A stretch of DNA of 64,000 bases from the NCBI GenBank assembly GCA_045644665.1, contig JAZRHH010000023.1, positions 1 to 64,000 of the forward strand, read 5' to 3'. Source of the stretch: RGIG9115 sp045644665. Lineage in GTDB: Bacteria; Bacillota; Clostridia; UBA1381. The notes under the pieces were generated by a model that was not told the origin of the DNA, searched no databases, and was given only the letters and a program-made list of their open reading frames with translations. This document shows positions 25,381-34,675 of the stretch, in pieces (positions within the stretch are counted from its first letter, which is position 1; every line of letters begins with the position of its first letter). The translations under genes were made by a program, and so were the position numbers.

Positions 25381-26499
25381 TTAGTTCTTTGGCTTAAAGA
25401 ATGATGGAACGTTTATGCTTTCCATACCAGGCTTGAGCTTTCTTGCAAAAACATCGCCGTCTGCACCAAGTCCTGCGCCTGCAGGTGAGAAAGCTGAAAA
25501 GTCACGTCTTGCTCCTCTGTCATCAGCAGCCTTTGCAGCAGCACTGAGACCTGTAACAATAAGAGTAACCTTTATTTCGTCCTTCATTTCCTCGTCAACA
25601 GCAGTACCAAGGATTATATTTGCATCCTGTGCAACCTGCTCCTGAACAATCTTGGAAACCTCACCCATATCAACAAGTGAGAATTCTGTTCCGCCTGTAA
25701 CATTAAGAAGTACATTTGATGCACCTGCAATGTTTGTATCAAGAAGCGGACTTTCGATAGCGTTTCTTACAGCGTCCTGAGCTGCATTTTCGCCCTTGCC
25801 TATACCAATACCCATATGAGCAACGCCGGAGTCCTTCATGATAGTGCGAACATCAGCAAAGTCACAGTTCATGATACCAAGCTGTGTAATAACTTCAATT
25901 ATACCTTGTACACCCTGACGAAGAACTTCGTCTGCAAGTTTGAAGGAATCTTCTATTGTAGCCTTTTTATCTGCAATTTTGAAAAGTCTGTCATTAGGAA
26001 TTGTAACAATTGCGTCAACCTTGTCCGCAAGTTGCTTAAGACCTTCCTCTGCATTTTTCATTCTTTGAGGTCCTTCAAAGAAGAATGGCTTTGTAACAAC
26101 TGCAACAGTAAGAATTCCAAGGCTCTTTGAAACCTCTGCAATAATTGGTGCTGCACCTGTTCCTGTACCACCGCCCATGCCGGCTGTGATAAATACCATT
26201 TCTGTATTATTTAAAAGATTTTTAATTTCTTCCTTTGTTTCTTCTGCTGCTTGTCTTCCGATTTCCGGCTTTGCACCTGCGCCAAGTCCGCCTGTTAGCT
26301 TACCGCCGATTTGAAGAACTGTTGGTGCTTTTACGTTTCCAAGCTGATGTGCGTCTGTGTTAACACAAATAAATTCTGCTTTGTTAACGCCTGCTTCAAT
26401 CATTCTGTCAACAGCGTTGTTACCGCCACCGCCTACACCAATGACCTTAATTCTTGCACCTTCTATGAATTTATTATCTTCTACCATATCTATAGGCAT
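25381..26499 (-). CDS. ftsZ: Cell division protein FtsZ
   Basis: The tubulin-like GTPase that forms the division ring. It has GVGGGGNNAVDRMI near residue 21, the tubulin signature GGGTGTGAAP near 109 and NPNDR-like IPNDRL. The 372 residues end in a short linker and the conserved tail INVPSFFKPKN, which in this family binds FtsA, SepF and ZapA-like partners. AGGAGG eight bases before the ATG fixes the start. It follows ftsQ in a remnant division-wall cluster; ftsA is not adjacent. Confidence 0.98.
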   Translation of the reverse strand: MPIDMVEDNKFIEGARIKVIGVGGGGNNAVDRMIEAGVNKAEFICVNTDAHQLGNVKAPTVLQIGGKLTGGLGAGAKPEIGRQAAEETKEEIKNLLNNTEMVFITAGMGGGTGTGAAPIIAEVSKSLGILTVAVVTKPFFFEGPQRMKNAEEGLKQLADKVDAIVTIPNDRLFKIADKKATIEDSFKLADEVLRQGVQGIIEVITQLGIMNCDFADVRTIMKDSGVAHMGIGIGKGENAAQDAVRNAIESPLLDTNIAGASNVLLNVTGGTEFSLVDMGEVSKIVQEQVAQDANIILGTAVDEEMKDEIKVTLIVTGLSAAAKAADDRGARRDFSAFSPAGAGLGADGDVFARKLKPGMESINVPSFFKPKN

Positions 26500-26544
26500 A
26501 ACAAAATCCTCCTTCGTATTACTATACGTTCACTATTATATTTT

Positions 26545-26573
26545 ATTTTACTATTTTTTTGAAGCATATTCAA
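26545..26573 (-). promoter_or_regulatory. Sigma-A promoter of ftsZ
   Basis: TTGAAT (26573-26568), 17-base spacer and TAAAAT (26550-26545) on the minus strand, in the 150-bp gap between ftsQ and ftsZ. Confidence 0.55.
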
Positions 26574-26651
26574 TAGTTTTTCAAAAGTTCTTACAAAATT
26601 ACCAAATATTTTTTAACAAACTTATAGGTAATTAATTGTGCATTTTTACCA

Positions 26652-27449
26652 TTATGGTGTATGCATTGCCTTTCCTGCTGTTGACAGGTCTATTGTTCCG
26701 TGAGCATTGGAGCTAAGTCCCGGGTTATTAACTGCCGCTTTGAAAAGCCTTAGCTTTTGCTCAAGCTCAAGACCCGAACCGCATATAACCTTTAGTTTTC
26801 CTTCGTAGTCAAAATTTATTTCGTTATATTCAAGTATCTGTATAGCTGTAATTTTATCAGCAATTTCAATGCCACACGCAATGTCATAGAATTTCCTATA
26901 CTCACCCATTGCAGCCTCGTCCGACTTTAAATCATCAAGGCTCTCATGATAAGACGTAAGCTTTGCTACCCCTGTCGGTTCTTCCGGAGTTGTTTCCAAA
27001 ACATCAAGCTCACCGTCCAGAATATAGAAGCCATCTCCCGACTGTACATATGCGCATGGGATTTTTTCTGTTATAACTATTGAAACCCCTGCCGGGAAAT
27101 ATTTTTTGTTAACTTCTACGTCCTGTATATAAGCAATTCCCGAAAGACGGCGGCTTATATACTCGTCATTTACCTTAAACAAATTTTCTCCCTTAACATC
27201 AGGAAGCTGAGAAAGCAAGGTTTCTGTAGTAACACGGCTATTCCCCTCAATATTTAAATTCCGAATGTTAAATAAAGGTGTCAAAAAAAGTATTGCACTA
27301 ATAGCTGCAATTACTACCACAAACAGCATTGCACTCTTAAATATTATCCGGCGACGGCGGCGCTGCTTCGCACGCCGCGCATATCGCTCTCGTAACTGTC
27401 GCTGTGCACTGCCGGTGAGTTTGCGACTCCTAACAGGCCGACCGTTCAT
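26652..27449 (-). CDS. ftsQ: Cell division protein FtsQ/DivIB
   Basis: A bitopic divisome protein. A strongly basic cytoplasmic leader with runs of Arg precedes one membrane segment (about residues 37-60 of the translated protein), and a POTRA domain follows (FNIRNLNIEGNSRVTTETLL). The region with KKYFPAGVSIVITEKIPCAYV is the typical FtsQ domain. Frame can be opened upstream at 27470 with a TTG, but AAAGGA at nine bases before the ATG at 27449 makes that start better. It sits between murA2 and ftsZ. Confidence 0.93.
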   Translation of the reverse strand: MNGRPVRSRKLTGSAQRQLRERYARRAKQRRRRRIIFKSAMLFVVVIAAISAILFLTPLFNIRNLNIEGNSRVTTETLLSQLPDVKGENLFKVNDEYISRRLSGIAYIQDVEVNKKYFPAGVSIVITEKIPCAYVQSGDGFYILDGELDVLETTPEEPTGVAKLTSYHESLDDLKSDEAAMGEYRKFYDIACGIEIADKITAIQILEYNEINFDYEGKLKVICGSGLELEQKLRLFKAAVNNPGLSSNAHGTIDLSTAGKAMHTP

Positions 27450-27488
27450 AAATATCATTCCTTTCGCCAAAGGATTACTCCTCCGCTT

Positions 27489-28748
27489 TTATTCCTCTGA
27501 AATTCTTTTAATATAAGCACCGCAGGAGGTAAGATTTTTCTCGAAATTCTCATAGCCCCTGTCGATGTATTCTACATTTGTAACAATTGTTGTACCTTCT
27601 GCCCCAAGTGCAGCTGTAACAAGTGATGCTCCGCCTCTTAGCTCGCAAGCACACACCCGCGCTCCATGAAGACGCTTTGTACCAACCACAACTGCAGTTT
27701 TGCCGTCTACCCTTATATCTGCGCCCATTCTCACAAGTTCTTCTGCGTTTCGGAACCTGTTTTCAAATATAGTTTCCACTATTACACTTGTGCCTGATGC
27801 AAGACACGCAAGGGCAAGAAAGGGAGATTGTATATCCGTAGGAAATCCCGGATATGGCATAGTTCTTACAGTTCCAAATGACTTTAGCCGCTTGGAAACC
27901 GTCACAAAAATTGAATTTTTTTCCTGTTTTATCTTTGCTCCCATACTGCTAAGTACAGACAGCATAGACGTCATATCACAGGTAGCAACATTTTTAAGAA
28001 GCACCCTTCCACCTGCCGCGCCGCAACAAGCAAGATATGTACCCGCAGCAATTCGGTCCGGCATAATGGTATAATCAATACCATAAAGGCGTTTGCCGCC
28101 CTCAATTACAATTGTATCTGTACCGGCACCTTTTACACTTGCTCCCATGCGGCAAAGGAAATTTTGCAAATCAACAATTTCGGGTTCCCGCGCTGCATTT
28201 GTAATCGTTGTAGTTCCATTTGCAGCAACTGCAGCAAGCATTATATTTTCTGTTGCACCTACGCTTGGAAAATCAAGATGTATTTTTGCTCCATGAAGCT
28301 TATTTGCCTTACATATTATATAACCATTTTCCTCTGTTATATCAATACCCAGCATTTTAAGACCTTTAAGGTGCAAATCTACAGGACGCATGCCTATCTC
28401 ACAGCCACCCGGCATACTTACTACTGCCTCGCCGCATCTTGCTATAATTGCTCCAAGAAAAAATATTGAAGAACGCATTTGACGCATCAGGCTTTCCTTT
28501 ATGACAAATTCGTCCATAGGACCAGAGTCTACCACAATGGTGTTTCCAAGAGGAAGCACCTTGCAGCCAAGGGCCTCAAGAATATCTATAGTTTTTTCTA
28601 CATCACGAAGCACCGGGCAGTTATGTATAACATTTCTACCGCCGTTTATAATTGTGGCGGCAAGAATTGGGAGTACTGCGTTTTTTGCTCCCTGAACCAT
28701 GATTTCTCCGTCTAAGGGATACGCCCCTTGTATGCAATAGCCACTCAC
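27489..28748 (-). CDS. murA: UDP-N-acetylglucosamine 1-carboxyvinyltransferase (second copy)
   Basis: A second MurA, about 420 residues. It has GAKNAVLPILAA near the N-terminus and the catalytic Cys in MPGGCEIGMRPVDLHL, both closer to the usual consensus than the first copy at 14929. I place the start at a GTG (28748), nine bases after AGGAG, which gives MSGYCIQGAYPLDG; an ATG at 28754 is an alternative with only 3-base spacing. The gene leads the ftsQ-ftsZ cluster, as murA does in several Clostridia. Confidence 0.95.
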   Translation of the reverse strand: MSGYCIQGAYPLDGEIMVQGAKNAVLPILAATIINGGRNVIHNCPVLRDVEKTIDILEALGCKVLPLGNTIVVDSGPMDEFVIKESLMRQMRSSIFFLGAIIARCGEAVVSMPGGCEIGMRPVDLHLKGLKMLGIDITEENGYIICKANKLHGAKIHLDFPSVGATENIMLAAVAANGTTTITNAAREPEIVDLQNFLCRMGASVKGAGTDTIVIEGGKRLYGIDYTIMPDRIAAGTYLACCGAAGGRVLLKNVATCDMTSMLSVLSSMGAKIKQEKNSIFVTVSKRLKSFGTVRTMPYPGFPTDIQSPFLALACLASGTSVIVETIFENRFRNAEELVRMGADIRVDGKTAVVVGTKRLHGARVCACELRGGASLVTAALGAEGTTIVTNVEYIDRGYENFEKNLTSCGAYIKRISEE

Positions 28749-28816
28749 AAACATCACTCTCCTATCAATACTGTATCATATGAAAAATGATGTTTTTGTG
28801 TTACTACACACATTTT

Positions 28817-28845
28817 ATTATAACATATACATCGTATAATTTAAA
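28817..28845 (-). promoter_or_regulatory. Candidate promoter of the murA-ftsQ unit
   Basis: TATAAT (28822-28817) on the minus strand, with a poor -35 (TTTAAA) 17 bases upstream. Confidence 0.4.
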
Positions 28846-28886
28846 GACATGTGCCTAAAAAATCACAGAAAATTAACAATTTTGTA

Positions 28887-29597
28887 TTATTCCATATATT
28901 TACGGGGCGAAATTCCAATAACCTGTTTAAATCTCCTTGAGAAATACGAATAGTCTGTAAAGCCGCACTTATCGGCAATTTCTAAAAGTGAAAGAGAGTT
29001 TTTGTATATATCAATCAGATAGCAGGCGTGTTGTATTCTGACGTTGGTTAAAAATTCCGTTGGTGTTTTCCCTGTAAAGCTTTTAAAACTTGACCTTATA
29101 TAATCCTCTGCATATCCGCTTTTATTAAGAAGCTCACAAAGATTTAAATTACTGTCATGAAAATTATTTGTTATTTCACCTACAATATTTCTTACACAAA
29201 CACTAAGTTCATCATCAATTTTTAGACTTTGTACAAGAAAATACCCAAGTGTGTTACAAAGAGATGCTATATATTCAGGATTAGAATTTTTGTTATTCCA
29301 AATCATTTTTGCAAGAGTGGTTCCCTCTTTTTCGGAATTATCCAAAACTACAGCAAACTCTACAGGGTTAAAAAACTGATTAAAATCCCCATATACAGTA
29401 ATCCTCTCAAATTCATCATCGCCCTCTACGCTGTGCATCACTCCTGCAGGTGTAATTGTAATTCTACCGGGAGAAACCTTAACATCTTTTGCTTCTGTAT
29501 GAAAAATACCGGTTCCATTAATACAAACACTTATTTCAAATCTTTTATGATTGTGAAAGATATTTTTATCTTTTACATAATAAACAGTAAAACCCAT
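28887..29597 (-). CDS. AraC-family transcriptional regulator
   Basis: The 236 residues combine an N-terminal cupin-like ligand domain (VCINGTGIFHTEAKDVKVSPGR) with a C-terminal AraC HTH pair, the second helix-turn-helix of which reads LEIADKCGFTDYSYFSRRFKQVIGISPRKYM. It is divergent from the first MATE exporter with about 126 bp between. Local control of the exporters by this protein is an inference from layout. A GGGG RBS is about ten bases upstream of the ATG. Confidence 0.9.
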   Translation of the reverse strand: MGFTVYYVKDKNIFHNHKRFEISVCINGTGIFHTEAKDVKVSPGRITITPAGVMHSVEGDDEFERITVYGDFNQFFNPVEFAVVLDNSEKEGTTLAKMIWNNKNSNPEYIASLCNTLGYFLVQSLKIDDELSVCVRNIVGEITNNFHDSNLNLCELLNKSGYAEDYIRSSFKSFTGKTPTEFLTNVRIQHACYLIDIYKNSLSLLEIADKCGFTDYSYFSRRFKQVIGISPRKYME

Positions 29598-29651
29598 TAT
29601 ACCACCACCCCTTTTAATATATCATAAATATATCTTTTGTGCAAGTACTTT

Positions 29652-29692
29652 TATGAATAATCATAACACCTTTTATTTTAAAGTGCTATAAT
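29652..29692 (+). promoter_or_regulatory. Promoter and putative operator of the first MATE gene
   Basis: A TATGAATAATC block begins at 29653, and TATAAT lies at 29687-29692. The same block and the same distance to TATAAT recur upstream of the second MATE gene. No good -35 hexamer is visible, which would suit an activator such as the divergent AraC protein. Confidence 0.5.
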
Positions 29693-29723
29693 TACATAGA
29701 AAACTAACATAAGGAGACCTACT

Positions 29724-31082
29724 ATGAAAAAAAGTAACGTTGATATGTTATCCGGCTCTATTACAAAAGGCTTACTTTCCATGACAATACCAATTATAAT
29801 AATGAATGTAATGCAAAAATTGTTCAACATAATAGACATGACAGCCCTGAGATACTTTTCAGATGACATGTCTGTGGGTGCTGTGGGAACATGCGGCTCT
29901 TTGACAACGCTGTGCACAAGTCTTGTTATAGGAATTTCTGCCGGCGCAAATATTATCGTTGCCAAAAGAATAGGCGCAGGCGACAAAGACCGTACTGACA
30001 GAGCGGTTGTGACATCTATTCTTTTTGCCGTTACCGGCGGACTTCTGTTAATGGTTATTGGTGTTACATTTGCCGATACTTTTTTAAAGCTTACAAATTG
30101 CCCTGATACCCTGCTTCAGCGAGCTACTCTATATTTCAGAATTCATTTTTGGGGAGTTCCCATACAGCTTTTATATAATTTCTGCGCTTCCATATTAAGA
30201 GCAACAGGAAACACCAAAAAGCCAATGTATTATTTAATTACAGGCGGAATAATAAAGGTTATATTTACTATTTTCTTCCTTATTGTGTTTGATTTGGATG
30301 TGGCAGGCGTTGCACTTGCAACAATTATTTCTAACCTGGTTACAAGCACGCTTGCTTTTCGAAGTCTACTTAAATCCGGCATTCTTAATATAAACTTCAA
30401 AAATATAAGATTTGACATAGAAGAGCTTAAACAAATATTATTTATCGGAGTCCCTACAGGTCTTCAAAGCGCTATGTACTCCATGGCAAATGTTATAATT
30501 ATATCTGTCGTAAACAGCTTTGGAGAAAATGCAACAACAGGAATTTCTATCGCAAACCAATTTGACGGAATATTATATCAAATCGTTCACGCTCCGGCGC
30601 TGGCTACTATGCCATATGTAGCGCAAAACATCGGTGCCGGAAATATCAATAGAGTTAAGCAAAGCATTGTGCGATCAGTGCTGATTACAACAGCTTTTGG
30701 CGTAACCTTTGGTTCTCTGTCTGCATTTTTCTCAGGGAACCTGGCCTCAATCATATCCTCAACACCCGAGGTTATTGACTATGCAAGACAAAAAATGATT
30801 ATTATTTCAAGTACATACTTCCTGACAGGAATTAATGAGGCAATGGGAGGCGTTTTAAAGGGTATGGGAAAACCAATAATCCCCACAATTGCCACAATGA
30901 TGTTCATGTGCCTGTTCAGGTTTGTATGGGTATATATTATATACCCCTTGCTTCCGCAAAACCTTACTTTCCTGTACCTTGTATGGCCAACAGGTTGGAT
31001 ACTTTCAATTATAACATTGCTTATTGCTTTCTTCCCTGCAATATCCAAACTGCAGAAACAACTTTTAAAAAAGAACATATAA
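29724..31082 (+). CDS. MATE-family efflux transporter (first tandem copy)
   Basis: A 452-residue multidrug/organic-cation exporter of the MATE family with about twelve membrane helices, driven by Na+ or H+. The N-terminal half has MKKSNVDMLSGSITKGL then NVMQKLFNIIDM, and the two halves show the internal twofold repeat expected for the family. The next gene is a near copy in the same direction. An AAGGAG lies ten bases before the ATG. Substrate cannot be inferred. Confidence 0.93.
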   Translation: MKKSNVDMLSGSITKGLLSMTIPIIIMNVMQKLFNIIDMTALRYFSDDMSVGAVGTCGSLTTLCTSLVIGISAGANIIVAKRIGAGDKDRTDRAVVTSILFAVTGGLLLMVIGVTFADTFLKLTNCPDTLLQRATLYFRIHFWGVPIQLLYNFCASILRATGNTKKPMYYLITGGIIKVIFTIFFLIVFDLDVAGVALATIISNLVTSTLAFRSLLKSGILNINFKNIRFDIEELKQILFIGVPTGLQSAMYSMANVIIISVVNSFGENATTGISIANQFDGILYQIVHAPALATMPYVAQNIGAGNINRVKQSIVRSVLITTAFGVTFGSLSAFFSGNLASIISSTPEVIDYARQKMIIISSTYFLTGINEAMGGVLKGMGKPIIPTIATMMFMCLFRFVWVYIIYPLLPQNLTFLYLVWPTGWILSIITLLIAFFPAISKLQKQLLKKNI

Positions 31083-31084
31083 CA

Positions 31085-31122
31085 AGAACCCCCGCAAATT
31101 TAATTTGCGGGGGTTCTGTTTT
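31085..31122 (+). terminator. Terminator of the first MATE gene
   Basis: AGAACCCCCGCAAATT pairs with AATTTGCGGGGGTTCT, followed by TTTT. Very stable, so the two MATE genes are probably separate transcripts. Confidence 0.9.
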
Positions 31123-31157
31123 GTCAACGGTAAAATCTATCTTTTATCCATGGGAAT

Positions 31158-31199
31158 TTATGAATAATCCTATTATTTTATATTTTAAGGTGCTATAAT
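31158..31199 (+). promoter_or_regulatory. Promoter and putative operator of the second MATE gene
   Basis: TTATGAATAATC at 31158-31169 and TATAAT at 31194-31199. The TGAATAATC to TATAAT distance is 33 bases, identical to that upstream of the first copy. Confidence 0.55.
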
Positions 31200-31235
31200 C
31201 ATATGAAGAATAACAATTACATAAGGAGAACAACA

Positions 31236-32597
31236 ATGAAAAAAAGCAATGTAGATATGCTATCGGGTTCAATATCAAAGGGGTTACTTGCCCTTGCAGT
31301 ACCTATTATGATAATGAATGTAATGCAAAATCTGTTTAATGTTATAGATATGGCAGCTCTCAGACATTTTGCAGACGACATGGCTGTAGGAGCCGTTGGT
31401 ACATGCGGATCACTTATAGTATTATGTACAAGTCTGCTGATAGGCTTAGCTGCAGGTGCAAACATCGTAGTTGCCAAAAGAATTGGCTCAGGAAACCAAA
31501 AAAGTGCAGACAGAGCGGTTATGACATCTCTTTTAATCGCTGTCTTCGGCGGACTTATCATGATGGTTATAGGAATAGTATTTGCGGAGGTATTTCTTAA
31601 ATTGGTAAACTGTCCGGAAGCTCTACTTGAGCGGGCAGTCCTGTATTTTAGGATTTTCTTCATTGGCATTCCGATGCAATTGCTTTACAACTTTTGTGCT
31701 TCTCTCTTAAGAGCGACAGGGGACACAAAAAAGCCTATGTATTATTTGATTATCGGCGGAGTCGTAAAGGTTGTGTTTACCGTACTCTTTCTGATTATAT
31801 TCAAGGCGGATGTTGCATGCGTTGCTTACGCAACTATAATTTCAAACATTGTATCAAGCGGTCTTGCATTCAGGGCACTGCTAAAAAGCGAAGTTGTTAA
31901 TGTTAATTTTAAAGAAATTAAAATTGATTTTACAGAGTTTAAGCAAATATTATTTATCGGTATTCCATCAGGTCTTCAAAGTGCAATGTACTCCTCGGCA
32001 AATGTTATAATTATGTCAGTCGTAAATGCTTTTGGAGCTGATGCAACAACAGGAGTATCCATCGCAAACCAGTTTGACGGAATACTGTATCAGATAGTTT
32101 ATGCTCCTTCCCTGGCTGTTATGCCATATGTTGCGCAAAATATAGGAGCCGGAAATTTAAAAAGAGTTAAACAAACCATTCTAAGAGGAACACTTATAAC
32201 AATAGGATTCGGAGCTTCATTTGGTTTCCTTAGCGCATTTTTTGCCGAGCAGTTATCTTCTATCATGTCACCAACTCCCGCTGTAATTGCATATTCCATG
32301 CAAAAAATGATAATTGTTTCAAGTACATATTTCATATGCGGAATTAATGAGGTGATAGGCGGCGTACTAAAGGGAATGGGAAAACCTATTTTCCCTACGG
32401 TTACTACAATGATGTTCATGTGTGTGTTAAGGTTTGTCTGGGTATACCTTGTATATCCCCTACTTCCGCAAAATCTCACATTCCTGTACCTTGTATGGCC
32501 GGTAGGATGGATACTTTCTATTATAACCCTACTTATTGTATACTTCCCTGCAATGTCTAAACTCCAAAAAAGACTTTTAGAAAAACAAAGTGTATAA
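31236..32597 (+). CDS. MATE-family efflux transporter (second tandem copy)
   Basis: A 453-residue MATE exporter very similar in sequence throughout to the previous gene, including the first 12 residues MKKSNVDMLSGS and the FIGIPSGLQSAMYSSANVI segment in the second half. ATG at 31236 follows AAGGAG; the frame extends upstream but without an RBS. The copies have diverged at many synonymous and some replacement positions, so the duplication is not very recent. Both keep the hydrophobic pattern of an intact transporter. Confidence 0.93.
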   Translation: MKKSNVDMLSGSISKGLLALAVPIMIMNVMQNLFNVIDMAALRHFADDMAVGAVGTCGSLIVLCTSLLIGLAAGANIVVAKRIGSGNQKSADRAVMTSLLIAVFGGLIMMVIGIVFAEVFLKLVNCPEALLERAVLYFRIFFIGIPMQLLYNFCASLLRATGDTKKPMYYLIIGGVVKVVFTVLFLIIFKADVACVAYATIISNIVSSGLAFRALLKSEVVNVNFKEIKIDFTEFKQILFIGIPSGLQSAMYSSANVIIMSVVNAFGADATTGVSIANQFDGILYQIVYAPSLAVMPYVAQNIGAGNLKRVKQTILRGTLITIGFGASFGFLSAFFAEQLSSIMSPTPAVIAYSMQKMIIVSSTYFICGINEVIGGVLKGMGKPIFPTVTTMMFMCVLRFVWVYLVYPLLPQNLTFLYLVWPVGWILSIITLLIVYFPAMSKLQKRLLEKQSV

Positions 32598-32614
32598 AGA
32601 AAGATTATAATACT

Positions 32615-32635
32615 GTTATCTAAAAAAGCGATAAC
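32615..32635. repeat. Short inverted repeat upstream of the SLH-SGNH gene
   Basis: GTTATC, 9 bases, GATAAC. It sits just before a TATAAT (32643-32648) and could be an operator for the surface protein; no T run follows, so it is not a clear terminator. Confidence 0.35.
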
Positions 32636-32670
32636 TATATTATATAATAAAAAAAGAAAGGGAAAGATTT

Positions 32671-34128
32671 ATGAAAATCAAAAAAATTTTATCAGTTCTT
32701 TTGGCTTGTCAGATGATACTGAGCGCAGTAAGTTTTACCGCCCTTGCAGAAGAAAGCACAGAGGTTGTTGAAAAACCGGGACTGGAGAAAGCTATAACCC
32801 GTCTGGAGACTCTTGGAATAGCAAAAGGAATAACAGAGGATGACTTTGGCGAGGAACTTAATGTATCCAGAGAACAAATGGCAGCATTTATTTACCGTTT
32901 TATGAATAAAGGTGCTTCTTTGGAGAATGCAGAAAACACAACAGCGTTTGCTGACCTTAAAGACCCCACATTTTTTGGTATGATTGCCTGGGCAAACAAC
33001 GAAGGTATTATTAAAGGCGTGAGCGAGACGGCTTTTAATCCGGTTGGCGGAATTACTCTCCAGGATTGCTATACAATGGTTTTAAGAGCATTAGGATATG
33101 ATGAAAGCGAAGGCATATCTTATCCTGAAGGCTACATAAGTCTTGCAAAGAAGTCTGGACTTAGCCAAAACGTTGAAGAAACAGATAATACAGCAGAACT
33201 TACAAGAGGCGATGTTGCAATCATCTTATATAATGCCTTATTTGCTCACATGAAAGACGGCGGAAATGCGTCAACAAAAATTTACGAAACACACCCGCTG
33301 GATGGCAAAAAAGTAGTATTTATAGGTAATTCATATACTTATCACGGATATGCTGTGTTCAGAAAGTCCAGATTGATTTTAGATATCGAAGAAAGACGCA
33401 ATGATACAGGATATTTCTATCAGCTTGCAAAAACCAACGGTGCAGAACCTAATGTTACCAACTGGACCTATGGCGGACACTCCCTGAGTAACATTTTTGC
33501 AGAAAAATGTACTGCAGAAAGAGAATGTAAAGGGTTAGAACACTTAGCAAACTTTACGGACTATGACTACGATTATGTTTTCTTACAGGAAGCAAGTGCA
33601 TTATCAAAATATGATCCGGAAGTTGCTATAAAACTTGCAGAAACATTCAGAGCTGTAAATCCTTATGTAAAAATCATTTTACTCGTACCGCCTGTTGGAT
33701 ATTTTAACAATACACACAGTGAAGAGTATGTTGCAAAAGTAAAAGAGGCGGGATTCACAGTTGTAGAATGGGGCAGACTTGTTGTAGATATTGCAAATGG
33801 CAATGTACAAGTCCCTGAAGCCAAGGAAACATACAACAAAAACAGCTTTATTGTAGCTCAATCCGAAACTGACGGACATCACCAAAATCTACTCGCAGGA
33901 TATATTACAGCTTTGATGGCATATTGTGCTATAACAGGCGAAAGCGCAGTAGGTCAGGAATATTCTTTCTGTTCAGATACAAGCATAGATGACCGTTTTG
34001 ATTTTGATACTTATGAGAAAACATACTATAAATATGATAACGCTACAACCAATTTCCCTGAAATATTTGCTTCTGAAAGTGATATGAACGGAATTCAGCA
34101 GCTCGCTGATGAATATCTTAAAAGATAA
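32671..34128 (+). CDS. S-layer-homology protein with SGNH-like hydrolase domain
   Basis: A 485-residue exported protein. The signal peptide ends near ALA at 24-26. Residues 40-195 contain SLH units (LETLGIAKG, AWANNEGIIKG, and AELTRGDVAIILYNAL), which anchor proteins to pyruvylated wall polymer. From about 210 an SGNH/GDSL-type domain begins: block I serine in VFIGNSYT (about 221), block V-like D401 and H404 in DGHHQN. Blocks II and III are only loosely visible. I infer a wall-attached esterase-like protein; the substrate might be an acylated glycan, which is speculation. Confidence 0.88.
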   Translation: MKIKKILSVLLACQMILSAVSFTALAEESTEVVEKPGLEKAITRLETLGIAKGITEDDFGEELNVSREQMAAFIYRFMNKGASLENAENTTAFADLKDPTFFGMIAWANNEGIIKGVSETAFNPVGGITLQDCYTMVLRALGYDESEGISYPEGYISLAKKSGLSQNVEETDNTAELTRGDVAIILYNALFAHMKDGGNASTKIYETHPLDGKKVVFIGNSYTYHGYAVFRKSRLILDIEERRNDTGYFYQLAKTNGAEPNVTNWTYGGHSLSNIFAEKCTAERECKGLEHLANFTDYDYDYVFLQEASALSKYDPEVAIKLAETFRAVNPYVKIILLVPPVGYFNNTHSEEYVAKVKEAGFTVVEWGRLVVDIANGNVQVPEAKETYNKNSFIVAQSETDGHHQNLLAGYITALMAYCAITGESAVGQEYSFCSDTSIDDRFDFDTYEKTYYKYDNATTNFPEIFASESDMNGIQQLADEYLKR

Positions 34129-34140
34129 AATTAAATAAAA

Positions 34141-34172
34141 AAAACAAGCACACAAGTATGTGTGCTTGTTTT
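34141..34172. terminator. Bidirectional terminator between the SLH-SGNH gene and the CD1247-like gene
   Basis: AAAACAAGCACACA and TGTGTGCTTGTTTT form a perfect 14-bp stem with a 4-base loop, flanked by A/T runs on both sides. Confidence 0.85.
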
Positions 34173-34181
34173 TATTATGTC

Positions 34182-34640
34182 TTATTCTTCTGTATCAAAT
34201 TCGAGCTCTATTTCCTCTTCACAGTGTGGACATACTATTCCATCTTCTATGTCATCAAAGTTTATGAGCACGTCCTCGCCGCAGTTTGGACATTCGATTT
34301 CAAAAAACTCATCGTCATCCTCATCAGAATCAAAGTCTGAAATCATGTCAAAATCATCATCGTCAAAGTCATCAAGCTCGTCATAATCATCATAATCTTC
34401 ATCCTCATCAGAATCAAGCTCATAATAATCTGTTTCAAGCATTTCAACATCATCTTCAAGAACCTCAACTCTTGTAGCTGTTTCATCTGCAAGACACGCA
34501 ATATCATCTACAGCCTCTGCAAGCTCATCAATTACATCAATAAGCTTTAAAAGAAGCTTACCTTCATTGCTCTTTGTGTCAACCTTAAGACCCTCTGCAT
34601 AGCCTTTAAGATATGAAATTTTCTTAAATACATCGTGCAT
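34182..34640 (-). CDS. CD1247-like acidic zinc-ribbon protein
   Basis: The N-terminal 55 residues (HDVFKKISYLKGYAEGL) match the CD1247 N-terminal domain found in many Clostridia. A long Asp/Glu-rich stretch follows (about 65-115), and a zinc ribbon CPNCGED..CPHCEEE ends the 152-residue protein. It lies 35 bp downstream of efp in the same direction. No function is established to my knowledge. The extreme acidity suggests a partner-binding tail. Confidence 0.87.
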   Translation of the reverse strand: MHDVFKKISYLKGYAEGLKVDTKSNEGKLLLKLIDVIDELAEAVDDIACLADETATRVEVLEDDVEMLETDYYELDSDEDEDYDDYDELDDFDDDDFDMISDFDSDEDDDEFFEIECPNCGEDVLINFDDIEDGIVCPHCEEEIELEFDTEE

Positions 34641-34675
34641 GACAGTCCCTCCTTTTTGATTGCCAGAATTAGTTT

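Noticed and set aside
34162..34386. Ser-rich plus-strand frames opposite the acidic CD1247-like gene
   Set aside because: The Asp/Glu codon runs of the real gene read as Ser/His runs on the other strand.
34286..34477. His/Gln-rich repeat protein
   Set aside because: Frame-shifted shadow of the acidic stretch in the minus-strand gene.
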